A DNA stretch of 64,000 bases. Origin: Fibrobacter sp. GTDB lineage: Bacteria; Fibrobacterota; Fibrobacteria; Fibrobacterales; Fibrobacteraceae. This document shows positions 1-8,584 of the stretch, piece after piece. The first letter of the stretch is position 1. Each line of letters begins with the position of its first letter. The notes beneath the pieces are model-generated. The model saw only the letters and a list, made by a program, of their open reading frames with translations. It made no database searches and had not been told where the DNA came from. The stretch covers positions 42,246-106,245 of the forward strand of contig JAGCPZ010000048.1 in NCBI GenBank assembly GCA_017965445.1, in the 5' to 3' direction. The position numbers and the translations under genes were made by a program.

Positions 1-181
1 TCCTGAGGGATCCTATCAACTATCTTGTTCTGGCAAGACTGTTTCGATGACAACGATTACAGATGGCAACGAAGATTATTTTTATGTTGATGCTGTTGCC
101 GATAATTTTTGCAAAGCTCTTCGAGAGGCTTATAATAACGGTGAACTTGATGACATGTATGAAGGCTTTTACGACATTTAG
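1..181 (+). CDS. C-terminal fragment of a repeat-domain secreted protein (partial)
   Basis: Only the last 59 codons are present; the reading frame enters at base 2 and ends with TAG at 179-181. The fragment contains SCSGKTVS and ends GELDDMYEGFYDI. This matches the end of the next gene (ECSGKTVVV ... NGEIDMLI), so the two are neighbouring paralogs sharing a roughly 100-residue module with conserved cysteines. The start, signal peptide and full domain content lie outside the window. Function unknown; a lipoprotein is likely by analogy with its neighbour. Confidence 0.7.
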   Translation, partial: PEGSYQLSCSGKTVSMTTITDGNEDYFYVDAVADNFCKALREAYNNGELDDMYEGFYDI

Positions 182-239
182 TTTTGTAAAAGTTTAGACA
201 GCTAGCCTAATGCGTTAATTTAAAAATGGATTTATTTAT

Positions 240-1175
240 ATGAAAAAGCTTATTCTTGCATCGGCGATAATGTTCGCCATGACTGCTTGTGACGAAGGTA
301 GCCCGACATCCAGCAATACCCCATCTACGCCGGATACTGGAAACCAGACTGTTGACAATCCGGTTGGTGGTGAATCCCAAAATCCTCAAAATCCAGGTAA
401 TCCAAATAGTCAAGTCGTCAATGCTGGCGAGCCGTCTTGCACGGTTACTACGACTGCTAATTCCGTAACCACAGAGCAGATTTTGCCCGGTGTGGGGACC
501 TATATCTCGACCGCCGTCAATAACGGTTCGCGTTATTCTAGCATCACGTCGGAATACTGGTATGCCGACAACGCGACTGCCGCTGACGAGTGTCAAAAAA
601 ATAAAGAGGAGGCAAGCCACTGGCTGGATGGCTCCATGAAGGTGACCTGCTCTGGCAACAAGATTTTTGTTGAAGAAGTAGATGAGGGCGACCTGAGCGA
701 ATATGAAGCTGACTTCAGGGAGAACTGTGAAGATTTCGAAGCCTGGGCAAAGAGCTATTCAACTTCAAACAATCCGGGTTCGTCCACCGATCCCTCATCC
801 ACGATTGTTGACATTGGCGGCTATAAATGCGAAGTATCCCGTTCCGGCAAAGCTGTTACAATCCTCCAGTCCTATAAGGGACTTGGCTTTGAGGAGACTA
901 TTTCGTTTGAAAGCGGCACACCGGTAGGTGTTCGGAAGATGACGTTTACCGACGCCCAAGAAGCTGCCGAGGAATGCAGAGATCAAAAAGAAGAGGCCGA
1001 AGATTCCAACGACCCGCTGTACAAGGTTGAATGTTCCGGCAAAACCGTCGTGGTGACCAAGAAGGCTAAGGATGAGTTTGGTTGGGGCGTTGACGGCTTT
1101 GAGGACTATTACAAGGCCTGGTGCGAAGACCAGAAACGCCGCCTGAAAAACGGCGAAATAGACATGCTCATCTGA
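240..1175 (+). CDS. Lipoprotein with two copies of a cysteine-containing module
   Basis: 311 residues. The N-terminus MKKLILASAIMFAMTACDEG is a lipoprotein signal with the lipidated cysteine at about residue 17, followed by a Ser/Thr/Pro/Asn-rich linker to about 60. Two related modules follow, at about 64-172 and 192-308. Each starts with a short C-x-V strand, has an ADECQ/AEECR helix, a V-x-CSGx[KT] strand, and ends in an acidic/aromatic helix with another cysteine. The truncated gene just upstream carries the same module, so this is a local gene family. Paired cysteines suggest disulphides outside the inner membrane. I do not recognise a characterised family and assign no function. A terminator follows directly. 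Confidence 0.85.
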   Translation: MKKLILASAIMFAMTACDEGSPTSSNTPSTPDTGNQTVDNPVGGESQNPQNPGNPNSQVVNAGEPSCTVTTTANSVTTEQILPGVGTYISTAVNNGSRYSSITSEYWYADNATAADECQKNKEEASHWLDGSMKVTCSGNKIFVEEVDEGDLSEYEADFRENCEDFEAWAKSYSTSNNPGSSTDPSSTIVDIGGYKCEVSRSGKAVTILQSYKGLGFEETISFESGTPVGVRKMTFTDAQEAAEECRDQKEEAEDSNDPLYKVECSGKTVVVTKKAKDEFGWGVDGFEDYYKAWCEDQKRRLKNGEIDMLI

Positions 1176-1190
1176 TGATGGAAACATCTC

Positions 1191-1221
1191 AAAAAGACTC
1201 CGCGTTTTGCGGAGTCTTTTT
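1191..1221. terminator. Bidirectional Rho-independent terminator
   Basis: AAAAAGACTCCGC, loop GTTTT, GCGGAGTCTTTTT: a perfect stem with an A tract on one side and a T tract on the other. It lies between two convergent genes and can stop both. Confidence 0.9.
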
Positions 1222-1248
1222 CATATTCAGTTCGTTGCTTTTGTGAAA

Positions 1249-1794
1249 TTACATGTCTTCGCTTGCGCCTGGCTGACCGATGCGGTCGTTCTTGCGGTTA
1301 TCAACCCAGCCGGCGTAACCCTGCGGGGCAAGCACTTCCTTGCCAAACTGCTGGGCGTTTGCAATCGTGGAGAAGTAGCCCACGCGTACGCGGTAGAACG
1401 TACCTTCCAGTTCACCCGGGTTTTCGACTTCGGCGACGTAGGCCTTGATGCCTTGGTCGGAGAGCCTGCTCACAACGCTGTTGGCGGCCCTTCTAGAAGG
1501 CTGGATGCTCACCTGGATGACGAACGGACCCGAGGAACCCTGTTCGATGTTTGACGATACCGGGGTGGGTGCTGCGGCGGGAGCGCTTTTTTCCTCTGTT
1601 TCGCTAAGGGACTGGATGGGGACGAGTGCCGGTTCTTCCTCTGCAGGCGCGGCTTCGGTTGTTGCGTTTTGTTCTGCGGCGGGAGTGGCTTCTGCTTGCG
1701 GAGTCTTTTGTTCTTCTTCCTTGCTACCGCATGCCGAAAGTAGTGAACAGGACAGGGCGATAACCCCGATGAGTGAGACCGATTGCAGCTTCAT
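1249..1794 (-). CDS. SPOR-domain lipoprotein
   Basis: 181 residues from the ATG at 1794, preceded by GGAG at good spacing; the open frame extends further upstream but without a signal peptide. MKLQSVSLIGVIALSCSLLSACGSK is a lipoprotein signal (cysteine about 23). An Ala/Glu/Pro-rich linker runs to about 100, followed by a SPOR domain (FVIQVSIQPSRRAANSVVSR ... YRVRVGYFST). SPOR domains bind glycan strands lacking stem peptides, usually at the division septum. The likely role is an outer-membrane lipoprotein that docks on septal peptidoglycan; the partner is unknown. It converges on the upstream lipoprotein gene. Confidence 0.85.
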   Translation of the reverse strand: MKLQSVSLIGVIALSCSLLSACGSKEEEQKTPQAEATPAAEQNATTEAAPAEEEPALVPIQSLSETEEKSAPAAAPTPVSSNIEQGSSGPFVIQVSIQPSRRAANSVVSRLSDQGIKAYVAEVENPGELEGTFYRVRVGYFSTIANAQQFGKEVLAPQGYAGWVDNRKNDRIGQPGASEDM

Positions 1795-2139
1795 GGCTAA
1801 ACTCCACATTAAAAATTTTTTCTCCGGAATTAAATGGGATTTTCTTACAAAGAATATACATAAGTCTTTGATACTTCGCAAGTTATGGATATTTATTTTT
1901 GTAAAAATTAATGAAATTTTACAAAGAAAACCGTGCAAAATCGTGGAATTTTTGTAAATTTAGTGCTCAAATGTTTATGTGCTCGTAAGGTGTTTCTCTT
2001 TTTTGCCTGATCGAACGAATTTTTTTTGAAAAAATTTCGGTAAAATTCTCGGGAGCGTCTCGTTAATGTGCAAATAAGTTTCATATATTTCTACTTGAAA
2101 AAGAAGTTTTTTTGCTTATAGCGGGAAAAAAGGTTTTTT

Positions 2140-4059
2140 GTGAAACTCAATATACATGGTTTGGCGTTCAAACAGTCGATGCTGACGTTGGTGGGGTTCA
2201 GCATCGTTTTTGCCGTGTTGTTTGGGGTTCTCAGTACCCGTGTGAAAACTGAATTCTCGACGTTGCTGACGCAAAAGGGCGAGGAAATCAGCCTTGCGAA
2301 TGTGGCGATTATCGAAAAGCTCTTTGAAAAAGGTAAAAAACTGGGCGATGAGTACGCCGAAGTGCTTGGAAAAGAGATGCTTTCCGGCAAGGAACTGGAG
2401 GACTTTTTAACCCAGGCCGTCTTTGACGCGAGACAGTCGATTCCGCAAGTGATGGCTGTCGTGGTCGCTTACGAGCCGGGTATGGCGCCCAATGCGAAAT
2501 GGCACCAGGAGGTGATGCTCCTCGCACAGTATTCGGGGAACGATATCAAGCTGATGAAGGGCAAGAACTATCTCGACAAAACTTGGTACACGACCACGAA
2601 AAACTTGCAGGCCGGTATTTGGCAGGAACCGTTTGTCGGTGATTTTATTCAGGAACCGATAGCTATTTACACGGCTCCCATTTACCAAAAGGATGCTTAT
2701 GGGAATACTGTTTTTGCGGGAGTCCTCTGCATTGACATGTCGATTGCGTTCCTCGAGGAGACGGTCGCTTCGATTCCCGTGTCCAATTCGGGGTACGTTG
2801 TTATCTTGTCTGCAAACGGTACGGTGATTGCCCATCCCAAAAGCGATATCGTGTTCAAGGAAACTCTTTCGGGCCTCACGCGCGGAATTGAAGGGGCTGC
2901 GTCCGATTTCGAAAAGACCATACGTAGCATGAAAAAGGGACTATTCATGGGGCGTACTCCCAATGAAACGGAAGCCGCCATCTATTTCAACGTGATGGAA
3001 TCGAACGGCTGGACGTTCATGATTGTGTGGCCGGCGCAGAAATATATGGAAAGTCAGCGCTCGGTGGAACAGCTGTTCGTATGGTTCTGTGTTGCAGGCT
3101 ATGTCGTTATGCTGATTTTGATTGTCGTGATTTCGACAAGGGTGTCCCGTCCGCTCAACGAACTTGCCGCTGCGGCGACCAAACTGGGGCAGGGGGATTT
3201 CAACGTGTCGATCCCGCATCTTTCGGGCCGTGACGAAATTGCTCATTTTGCATGGGCGTTCTTGAACATGCGCACTTCGCTCAAGGAATATATTGAAAAG
3301 CAGAAGGACATGGACCGCATCGAAAGCGAACTGGACTTTGCAAAAGATATCCAGCTGGGCTTTTTGCCCATGACCGAAGAAGAAGAGGATTCCGGCGACG
3401 CTCTCCACGAACTGACTCCGTTCCTTCGTCCGGCAAAGGAAGTCGGTGGCGATTTCTATGACTTCTTCAAGCTTGACGATGGCCGCCTGTGTGTTGTCGT
3501 GGGTGATGTCTCGGGGAAGGGCGTGCCTGCGGCCTTGTTCATGATGGTCTCGCGAATCGTGCTCCGTACCATGGCGAAAAACTTGAAGTCCGTTGTCGAA
3601 ACCTTTGACAATACGAACCACGAACTGGCTATACGCAACAGGGCGAACATGTTTGTAACGATATGGATGGGGTTCGTTGACTTGAAGACGGGGCATGTGG
3701 AATTTGCATCGGCTGGCCATAATCCGCCTGTCATTCGGCATAAGGATGGCTCGGTCGAGTTTGCGAAGAGCAAGGCGGGGATGGTCATGGCGGCTATGGA
3801 TAACACGCATTACAAGATGCAGACGCTGGACCTTGTTCCCGGCGATATGCTGTTCCTTTATACCGACGGCGTGACCGAGGCGACGAACGGGCGTGACGAA
3901 CTGTTCGGAAATGACAGGCTACTCGAAGCTCTGGCCAAGGGTGGCAGTGGCGGCACTAAGGAAACGTGCCGCTTCGTCAAACAGCAAATTGACGCTTTTG
4001 TGGGGAACGCATCGCAATTTGACGATATTACGATGTTGGCAATGGACTATAAGGGGTAA
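2140..4059 (+). CDS. Cache-HAMP-SpoIIE/PP2C serine phosphatase (RsbU-like)
   Basis: 639 residues, GTG start. One membrane helix at about 13-32, a periplasmic Cache-type sensor to about 305 (AVVVAYEPG, WYTTTKNLQ, GVLCIDMS), a second helix at about 312-335, HAMP at about 336-390, then a PPM/SpoIIE phosphatase from about 425 with metal-binding motifs VGGDFYDFF, GDVSGKGVPAALFM, SAGHNPP and FLYTDGVTEA. Such proteins dephosphorylate an anti-sigma-factor antagonist in partner-switching pathways, tying an extracytoplasmic signal to a sigma factor or another output. No RsbV/RsbW-type genes lie nearby, so the partner must be elsewhere. The gene is monocistronic; rpsU follows with its own promoter. Confidence 0.9.
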   Translation: MKLNIHGLAFKQSMLTLVGFSIVFAVLFGVLSTRVKTEFSTLLTQKGEEISLANVAIIEKLFEKGKKLGDEYAEVLGKEMLSGKELEDFLTQAVFDARQSIPQVMAVVVAYEPGMAPNAKWHQEVMLLAQYSGNDIKLMKGKNYLDKTWYTTTKNLQAGIWQEPFVGDFIQEPIAIYTAPIYQKDAYGNTVFAGVLCIDMSIAFLEETVASIPVSNSGYVVILSANGTVIAHPKSDIVFKETLSGLTRGIEGAASDFEKTIRSMKKGLFMGRTPNETEAAIYFNVMESNGWTFMIVWPAQKYMESQRSVEQLFVWFCVAGYVVMLILIVVISTRVSRPLNELAAAATKLGQGDFNVSIPHLSGRDEIAHFAWAFLNMRTSLKEYIEKQKDMDRIESELDFAKDIQLGFLPMTEEEEDSGDALHELTPFLRPAKEVGGDFYDFFKLDDGRLCVVVGDVSGKGVPAALFMMVSRIVLRTMAKNLKSVVETFDNTNHELAIRNRANMFVTIWMGFVDLKTGHVEFASAGHNPPVIRHKDGSVEFAKSKAGMVMAAMDNTHYKMQTLDLVPGDMLFLYTDGVTEATNGRDELFGNDRLLEALAKGGSGGTKETCRFVKQQIDAFVGNASQFDDITMLAMDYKG

Positions 4060-4069
4060 AATGTTCCCC

Positions 4070-4098
4070 TTGACGGATTTTGGAATTTTAAATATATT
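4070..4098 (+). promoter_or_regulatory. Sigma-70 promoter for rpsU
   Basis: -35 TTGACG (4070-4075), 17-bp spacer, -10 TATATT (4093-4098), ending about 40 bp before the rpsU start. A CCCC run abuts the -35 box, as at several stable-RNA promoters in this window. Confidence 0.75.
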
Positions 4099-4137
4099 TG
4101 GCTATCCAAAAATTGAATTTTTAACCAAAGGATTATC

Positions 4138-4347
4138 GTGATCGGCGTTATTGTTAAGTCCAACGAACCTTTCGAACGCGCACTCAAGCGTTTCACCAAG
4201 TCTTGCGAAAAGAACGGCATCATTTCCGATGTCAAGAAGCGCCAGCGCTTCGAAAAGCCCTCCGAAGAAAAGAAGCGCATTGAAACGGCTGCTCGTCGCA
4301 AGCGTCTCAAAGAGATTGCTGACCAGAACCGCAAGCGTCTCTACTAA
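4138..4347 (+). CDS. rpsU: 30S ribosomal protein S21
   Basis: 69 residues, GTG start with AAAGGA upstream. MIGVIVKSNEPFERALKRF, the mid-protein SCEKNGIISDVKKRQRFEKP and the basic Arg/Lys-rich tail are the typical S21 pattern at normal length. S21 sits near the anti-Shine-Dalgarno end of 16S rRNA and takes part in initiation. The gene is followed within 100 bp by a YqeY-type gene, a pairing common in bacteria. Confidence 0.95.
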   Translation: MIGVIVKSNEPFERALKRFTKSCEKNGIISDVKKRQRFEKPSEEKKRIETAARRKRLKEIADQNRKRLY

Positions 4348-4444
4348 TTCCAATCGGATTTTTGCTAAAATTTAATGAGTTGTCGGCGTCTGCCGATGAC
4401 TCATTAGGTGTTTTTAGAACGCGGGCATCCGCGAAGGAAATAAT

Positions 4445-4915
4445 ATGGCAAGTGAACTTTTGACAAAAATTCTCGACGACATCAAGACTGCCATGAAGGC
4501 TCACGATGCCGGAACTCTCGGAACGCTCCGTACGCTCCATTCTGATATCAAGAACGAAGCCATGAAGGCCGGTGCCGCTCCGGCTCAAATCATGGACACT
4601 ATTACCGATGCTATGTGTATCGACGTTCTTGCCAAGAGCGTGAAGCAGAAACAGGAATCCATCGAAATCCTCAAGAAGGGTGGCTTCTTGGACAAGATTC
4701 CCGAAGAAGAAGCTTGCATTGCCCTTTACCGCAAGTATATGCCTGCCGAAATGAGCGAAGACGAAGTCAAGGCCCTCATCGCCGAAATCAAGGCCGCGAC
4801 TGGCGCTTCTAGCCCGAAGGACATGGGCAAGATCATGAAGGAACTCTCCCCGAAGGTCAAGGGCCGTTTTGACGCCAAGCGCGCATCCGCTCTTGTGCAA
4901 GAAGCTTTGAAGTAA
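4445..4915 (+). CDS. GatB/YqeY domain-containing protein
   Basis: 156 residues with AAGGAA before the ATG. The sequence matches the YqeY family throughout: ELLTKILDDIKTAMKAHDAG, TLRTLHSDIKN, KQKQESIEILKKGG, EEEACIALYRKYMP and the C-terminal GKIMKELSPKVKGRFDAKRA. The fold is shared with the tail domain of the GatB amidotransferase subunit, which contacts tRNA; the stand-alone protein's role is unsettled. It is probably co-transcribed with rpsU. Confidence 0.92.
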   Translation: MASELLTKILDDIKTAMKAHDAGTLGTLRTLHSDIKNEAMKAGAAPAQIMDTITDAMCIDVLAKSVKQKQESIEILKKGGFLDKIPEEEACIALYRKYMPAEMSEDEVKALIAEIKAATGASSPKDMGKIMKELSPKVKGRFDAKRASALVQEALK

Positions 4916-4922
4916 TATTAAG

Positions 4923-4940
4923 AGGGGAAAGCCTTCCCCT
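4923..4940 (+). terminator. Hairpin after the YqeY-type gene (weak terminator)
   Basis: AGGGGAA, loop AGCC, TTCCCCT directly after the stop codon, without a good T tract. A similar GGGGAAGGCCTTCCCC palindrome lies at 58044. Confidence 0.45.
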
Positions 4941-4974
4941 CGCTTCCATCGACAGTCTCAGCGACAAAGGTCCC

Positions 4975-5090
4975 TGAGCTCGGTTGGTGAGCTCAGCCGA
5001 ACCATGTCGAAGGGCCGCTACCCTTTCGCCTAGGGGCTCTGCCCCTAAGACCCCGTATTGTCATGCCCGGCTTGACCGGGCATCTCCTTT
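4975..5090. repeat. Intergenic repeat cluster
   Basis: Two repeat types sit in the gap before the regulator gene. One is GGTTGGTGAGCTCAGCCGAACC (4983-5004), related to a unit at 51934-51956. The other is the hairpin TGCCCGGCTTGACCGGGCA (about 5065-5083), related to one at 63776-63796. No gene is visible here. Confidence 0.5.
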
Positions 5091-5123
5091 TTATATGGTT
5101 CTAAAAATTTATATTGTTAGTCC

Positions 5124-6653
5124 ATGCCCACCGCTCAATCCAAAATCCAGGAACTGGAACTGCTCTACAAGATTAGTTCCATCTTGAACCAGACGCTCGA
5201 TTTCGAGAGCGTCGCGCATCCGATTTTGGAAGTGGTGGAATCGACAATGGGCGTGGAGCATGCGACTCTTACCCTGTACAACCGCCACACCGGCGAAATT
5301 TCCATCGAAATTGCGGAAGGCCTTTCGAGCCGCCAGGCGCGCAAGGGCCGCTACAAAGTGGGCGAGGGCATTACTGGCCGTGTCGTCGAGACGGGTAAGC
5401 CGATTATTATTCCCTCCGTGGCGAAGGACCCGGATTTTTTGGACCGTACAGGTCGCGGCAAGACGGAGGACAAGGCTTTCCTCTGCGTTCCCGTCATCAT
5501 GGAACATCAAGTAATCGGCGCCTTCAGTGCTGACGTGCAAAATCCCGTCGAGAGTGAACTTCCCGAGAAACTTCGCTTGTTGGAAATTATTGCGCAAATG
5601 TTGGCTGCGGCGGTCAAGCTCCGTCGTGAAGCCCGCGAAGAGAACGAAATCCTCAAGGCCGAAAACGAACGCCTCACGCTGGAACTCAAGGACCGTTTCC
5701 AGCCGGACAACATCATCGGGCGTTCCGGAGAGATGCAGCGCGTGTACGCGCAGATTGACCAAGTTTCCCGTAGTCCCCTGCCAGCGCTCATTGTGGGCGA
5801 GGTCGGTACTGGCAAGGGCCTTGTGGCCGAGGCCATCCATTACCGCTCTGACCGCAATATGGGCCCGTTCGTCCGCGTTCACTGCGCATCGATGCCCGAA
5901 TCCGTTTTGGACCGTGAACTTTTCGGTATCGAACGTGGTGCCTTGATTGGCGTGGTTGCCGAAACGCCGGGCCGCGTTGAACAGGCCGAAGGCGGTACGC
6001 TGTTCCTCGACGAAGTGGGCGAACTCTCGCCGAACTTGCAGGTGAAACTCTTGCGGCTGTTGCAGCAGGGCGAAGTGGAACGCATCGGTGCCCGCATCGC
6101 AAAAAAGGTGAACGTCCGCGTGATTGCGGCCACCACCAAGAATCTACAGCAGATGGTGGAAGAGGGAACCTTCCGCGAGGATCTCTATTACCAGCTGCAC
6201 ATTTTCCCGATTTACGTGCCGCCTCTCAGAAACCGCAAGACGGACATCGTGCTGTTGGCGGACCATTTCGTGGAGCATTACTGCCGTATCGTCGGGAAGA
6301 ACGTCCGCCGCCTTGCGCGCACGACCATCAACATGCTCATGAGTTACCCGTGGCCGGGCAACGTGCGCGAACTGGAAAACGGCATTGAGCGTGCGGTCCT
6401 CGTGACCGACGAGGACGTCATCTACCCGCATCATTTCCCGACCACGCTCCAGACTGCCGAAACAAGCGACACTCCTGTTTCAGGAAATTTCAAGCGCATG
6501 GTCGAGGCCTACGAACGCGATATCATTTGCGATGCCCTCAAGAGCAGCAAGGGCAAAATCGCTGCGGCCGCCCGCAGTCTATCTACCACGCCTCGCATAT
6601 TGACATATAAAATAAACCAGCTTGGCATTGACCTCGCTGGCTTCGGAAAGTAA
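5124..6653 (+). CDS. GAF-AAA+-FIS regulator of the NifA/NorR type with altered GAFTGA motif
   Basis: 509 residues. GAF domain at about 20-170, a coiled linker at about 170-195, an AAA+ domain at about 200-430, and a C-terminal FIS-type helix-turn-helix (IAAAARSLSTTPRILTYKI). The AAA+ part retains the Walker A lysine (GEVGTGKG), Walker B (GGTLFLDEVGE), a sensor region (RVIAATTKNL) and FREDLYYQLHIFPIYVPPLR. The loop that contacts sigma-54, GAFTGA in the family, reads GALIGV here. Loss of the Phe-Thr pair usually abolishes sigma-54 activation, so it may act as a repressor or another kind of DNA-binding sensor. The GAF ligand is unknown. No clear promoter or operon partner. Confidence 0.88.
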   Translation: MPTAQSKIQELELLYKISSILNQTLDFESVAHPILEVVESTMGVEHATLTLYNRHTGEISIEIAEGLSSRQARKGRYKVGEGITGRVVETGKPIIIPSVAKDPDFLDRTGRGKTEDKAFLCVPVIMEHQVIGAFSADVQNPVESELPEKLRLLEIIAQMLAAAVKLRREAREENEILKAENERLTLELKDRFQPDNIIGRSGEMQRVYAQIDQVSRSPLPALIVGEVGTGKGLVAEAIHYRSDRNMGPFVRVHCASMPESVLDRELFGIERGALIGVVAETPGRVEQAEGGTLFLDEVGELSPNLQVKLLRLLQQGEVERIGARIAKKVNVRVIAATTKNLQQMVEEGTFREDLYYQLHIFPIYVPPLRNRKTDIVLLADHFVEHYCRIVGKNVRRLARTTINMLMSYPWPGNVRELENGIERAVLVTDEDVIYPHHFPTTLQTAETSDTPVSGNFKRMVEAYERDIICDALKSSKGKIAAAARSLSTTPRILTYKINQLGIDLAGFGK

Positions 6654-6693
6654 GTCGCAAATTGCGATATCGACTGTTGTTGTCTTGGCGATT

Positions 6694-7776
6694 CTAGAAC
6701 TGTTCGATGAATTTGCGGACGTCTTGGGGAACCCAGGTGTCTGCTGGTCTGCCGTTGTCGGATGCGAGCCAATCGTGGGCGCCTCCCCAAGTGCAGACTC
6801 GGACAGGGAATCGCGGATCTACCTTCTTGAAATTGTAGCAAACGTGTGTTTTGCCCATGTCTTCGGTGTATCGTTCCATAACCCCGATTTCGTCGCTGAC
6901 GTCGGTAAAGTTCCCGTTGCCGTCTTCGGGACCGTTATTCTTTAGGATTCGGGTAATGGCGTTGTCCAACCTGTCATAAGGACACAAATTGTCGCTGATA
7001 CCATGAACTTCCATCCAGGCGATAGGCTTGCCTTTGTTTTCGGGCATATAGATGTTGTAGTCAGCTACGCTATAGGTAACCACGGCGCGGATTCGGTGCT
7101 GGAAATCCTGGGCCAGCGAGTTGCTGAACATGGCTCCGAAGCTGAAACCCGTGACAAATACACGCGAGGTGTCGATGCAGAGGTTCTCTTCCAGGAGGCT
7201 CAGCATTTCGGCAAAGAAAACGTGGTCCTTGTCGTCATCGTGGCGCCAAATATTGTAATCGGTTTCTCCTTTCGGGGCAACAAAGATGTAGTTTCCTTCG
7301 GCGTCCAGTTTCTTTTGTCCGTAATACGGCGAAAGGAAGGACAGGTTGTCGGTTGTCGATGCGATGTTTTCTGGGGATGAACCCATAAAGTAATTGGCGA
7401 ATAGAATCTTGTAGGGCTTGTTGTTGTCGTAGTTCTCGGGCAAATCCATGTAGAATTCGCGCTGAAGGCCGGCACTCTGCATCTTGTAGAGTTTGGAGGT
7501 GCCGTTGCTTAAGACCTTTATGGCTTCCAGGGTGGACTGCGTTCCGCATCCCTTACTGGGGGTGGGCGCGTTTTTCAGCTCGTAAACGGGGAAGGAACTG
7601 TGATTGACTTGCGTACTGGAGCTTACAATGCTGGAACTAGAGCTCTCTATGCTGGAACTGGAAGGAGGCGGAATTTCAGGCCCATTGGGGGTTGGAGAAC
7701 TTGTGTCGTCTGAACAGGATAGGAGTGCTGTTGCCATCAAGGCGATGCTTGCAAAATGGAATTTGAATCTTGTCAT
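6694..7776 (-). CDS. Secreted esterase lipoprotein (CE1/PHB-depolymerase-like)
   Basis: 360 residues from the ATG at 7776. The start is chosen because MTRFKFHFASIALMATALLSC is a lipoprotein signal; the frame extends 20 codons upstream. A serine-rich linker (about 25-55) precedes an alpha/beta-hydrolase domain: REFYMDLPENY, nucleophile elbow GFSFGAM (about residue 210), DNLCPYDRLDN, and a late histidine in WGGAHDWLA. This pattern suits the CE1/LpqC-type esterases that cut acetyl or feruloyl groups from xylan. The substrate is inferred from the family and the lifestyle. The terminator at 7816-7850 belongs to the barrel gene upstream of it in transcription order. Confidence 0.8.
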   Translation of the reverse strand: MTRFKFHFASIALMATALLSCSDDTSSPTPNGPEIPPPSSSSIESSSSSIVSSSTQVNHSSFPVYELKNAPTPSKGCGTQSTLEAIKVLSNGTSKLYKMQSAGLQREFYMDLPENYDNNKPYKILFANYFMGSSPENIASTTDNLSFLSPYYGQKKLDAEGNYIFVAPKGETDYNIWRHDDDKDHVFFAEMLSLLEENLCIDTSRVFVTGFSFGAMFSNSLAQDFQHRIRAVVTYSVADYNIYMPENKGKPIAWMEVHGISDNLCPYDRLDNAITRILKNNGPEDGNGNFTDVSDEIGVMERYTEDMGKTHVCYNFKKVDPRFPVRVCTWGGAHDWLASDNGRPADTWVPQDVRKFIEQF

Positions 7777-7815
7777 AAAAACTCTAATAGAGGTTGTTCT
7801 AAAAATTATTTTAGT

Positions 7816-7850
7816 AAAAAAACGCCTCCATGTCAAACATAGAGGCTTTT
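7816..7850 (-). terminator. Terminator of the first barrel gene
   Basis: On the minus strand GCCTCTATGTTTGACATGGAGGC followed by a T tract. Nearly the same hairpin ends the paralogous gene at 8530-8566, so gene and terminator appear to have been duplicated together. Confidence 0.8.
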
Positions 7851-7866
7851 CTTATTTTTTTGAGGA

Positions 7867-8493
7867 TTAGTTGAATGTAAACGTTGCTACGGCTGAAATC
7901 GAATTGAAAGAGACCTTGCCTTCATAATCGAAAATTTTGCTCTTTGCAGAATAGTGGTTGAACGAAAGTGCGACACCGATACCCAATTCGTTATTTACCC
8001 ACCATTCTTTACCTGCTGATAAGTTAAAGCTAAAGTTAGGGTCATAATTGGTAACGATTTCGCCCATGACGCATATTTCGGTATAATCGGATATGCCGGC
8101 TGAAGCGCTGAAAAAAACGTTGGCTGCACCGGGAACATAATACGTGATGCCGGCTCCTAAAAAGATACTTCTGAATGATTTGTTGTTACCGATTGTCAAT
8201 GTTGATTCGTTGCCGCTCTTGTCGGAAAATCTAATGTCATCAAATATGCCATTTATATCTATAGTCCCGTGCAAAATAAAGTTTTGGATAATGGCTCCGC
8301 CAATTTTAAGTCCTGTTTCGAATTGGGCGCCTTTGCTCTCCATTTTGACACCGTTTGCTTGGAATTCGTTCAGAAAGTTTCCGTAGCCGAATCCGAAAGT
8401 GCCACTGAGAAAGAATCCGTCGTGGGTTTTCGGGGCCGATGTGGCGAGTGCGCAACTCACAGCCAAGGCTATGAATAAAAGAAATTTCTTCAT
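7867..8493 (-). CDS. Outer-membrane beta-barrel protein, copy 1
   Basis: 208 residues from the ATG at 8493, preceded by AAGGAG; the longer frame lacks a signal. A signal peptide (MKKFLLFIALAVSCALATSA) precedes APKTHDGFFLSGTFGFGYG and alternating hydrophobic strands ending in VATFTFN, where a terminal aromatic/Asn pattern is typical of barrels assembled by BAM. GLKIGGAIIQNFILHGTI and GKEWWVNNELGIGVALSF are shared almost word for word with the next gene. It is a small 8-10-strand barrel of OmpW/OmpX-like size. Function unknown. Confidence 0.8.
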   Translation of the reverse strand: MKKFLLFIALAVSCALATSAPKTHDGFFLSGTFGFGYGNFLNEFQANGVKMESKGAQFETGLKIGGAIIQNFILHGTIDINGIFDDIRFSDKSGNESTLTIGNNKSFRSIFLGAGITYYVPGAANVFFSASAGISDYTEICVMGEIVTNYDPNFSFNLSAGKEWWVNNELGIGVALSFNHYSAKSKIFDYEGKVSFNSISAVATFTFN

Positions 8494-8529
8494 GATTGGG
8501 CTCCTTTTGTATAAATTCAATGGACCGGT

Positions 8530-8566
8530 AAAAAAATGCCTCCATGTTTGACACAGAGGCACTTTT
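8530..8566 (-). terminator. Terminator of the second barrel gene
   Basis: TGCCTCTGTGTCAAACATGGAGGCA then TTTTTT on the minus strand. Confidence 0.8.
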
Positions 8567-8584
8567 AGAAATTTTATCTAATGA

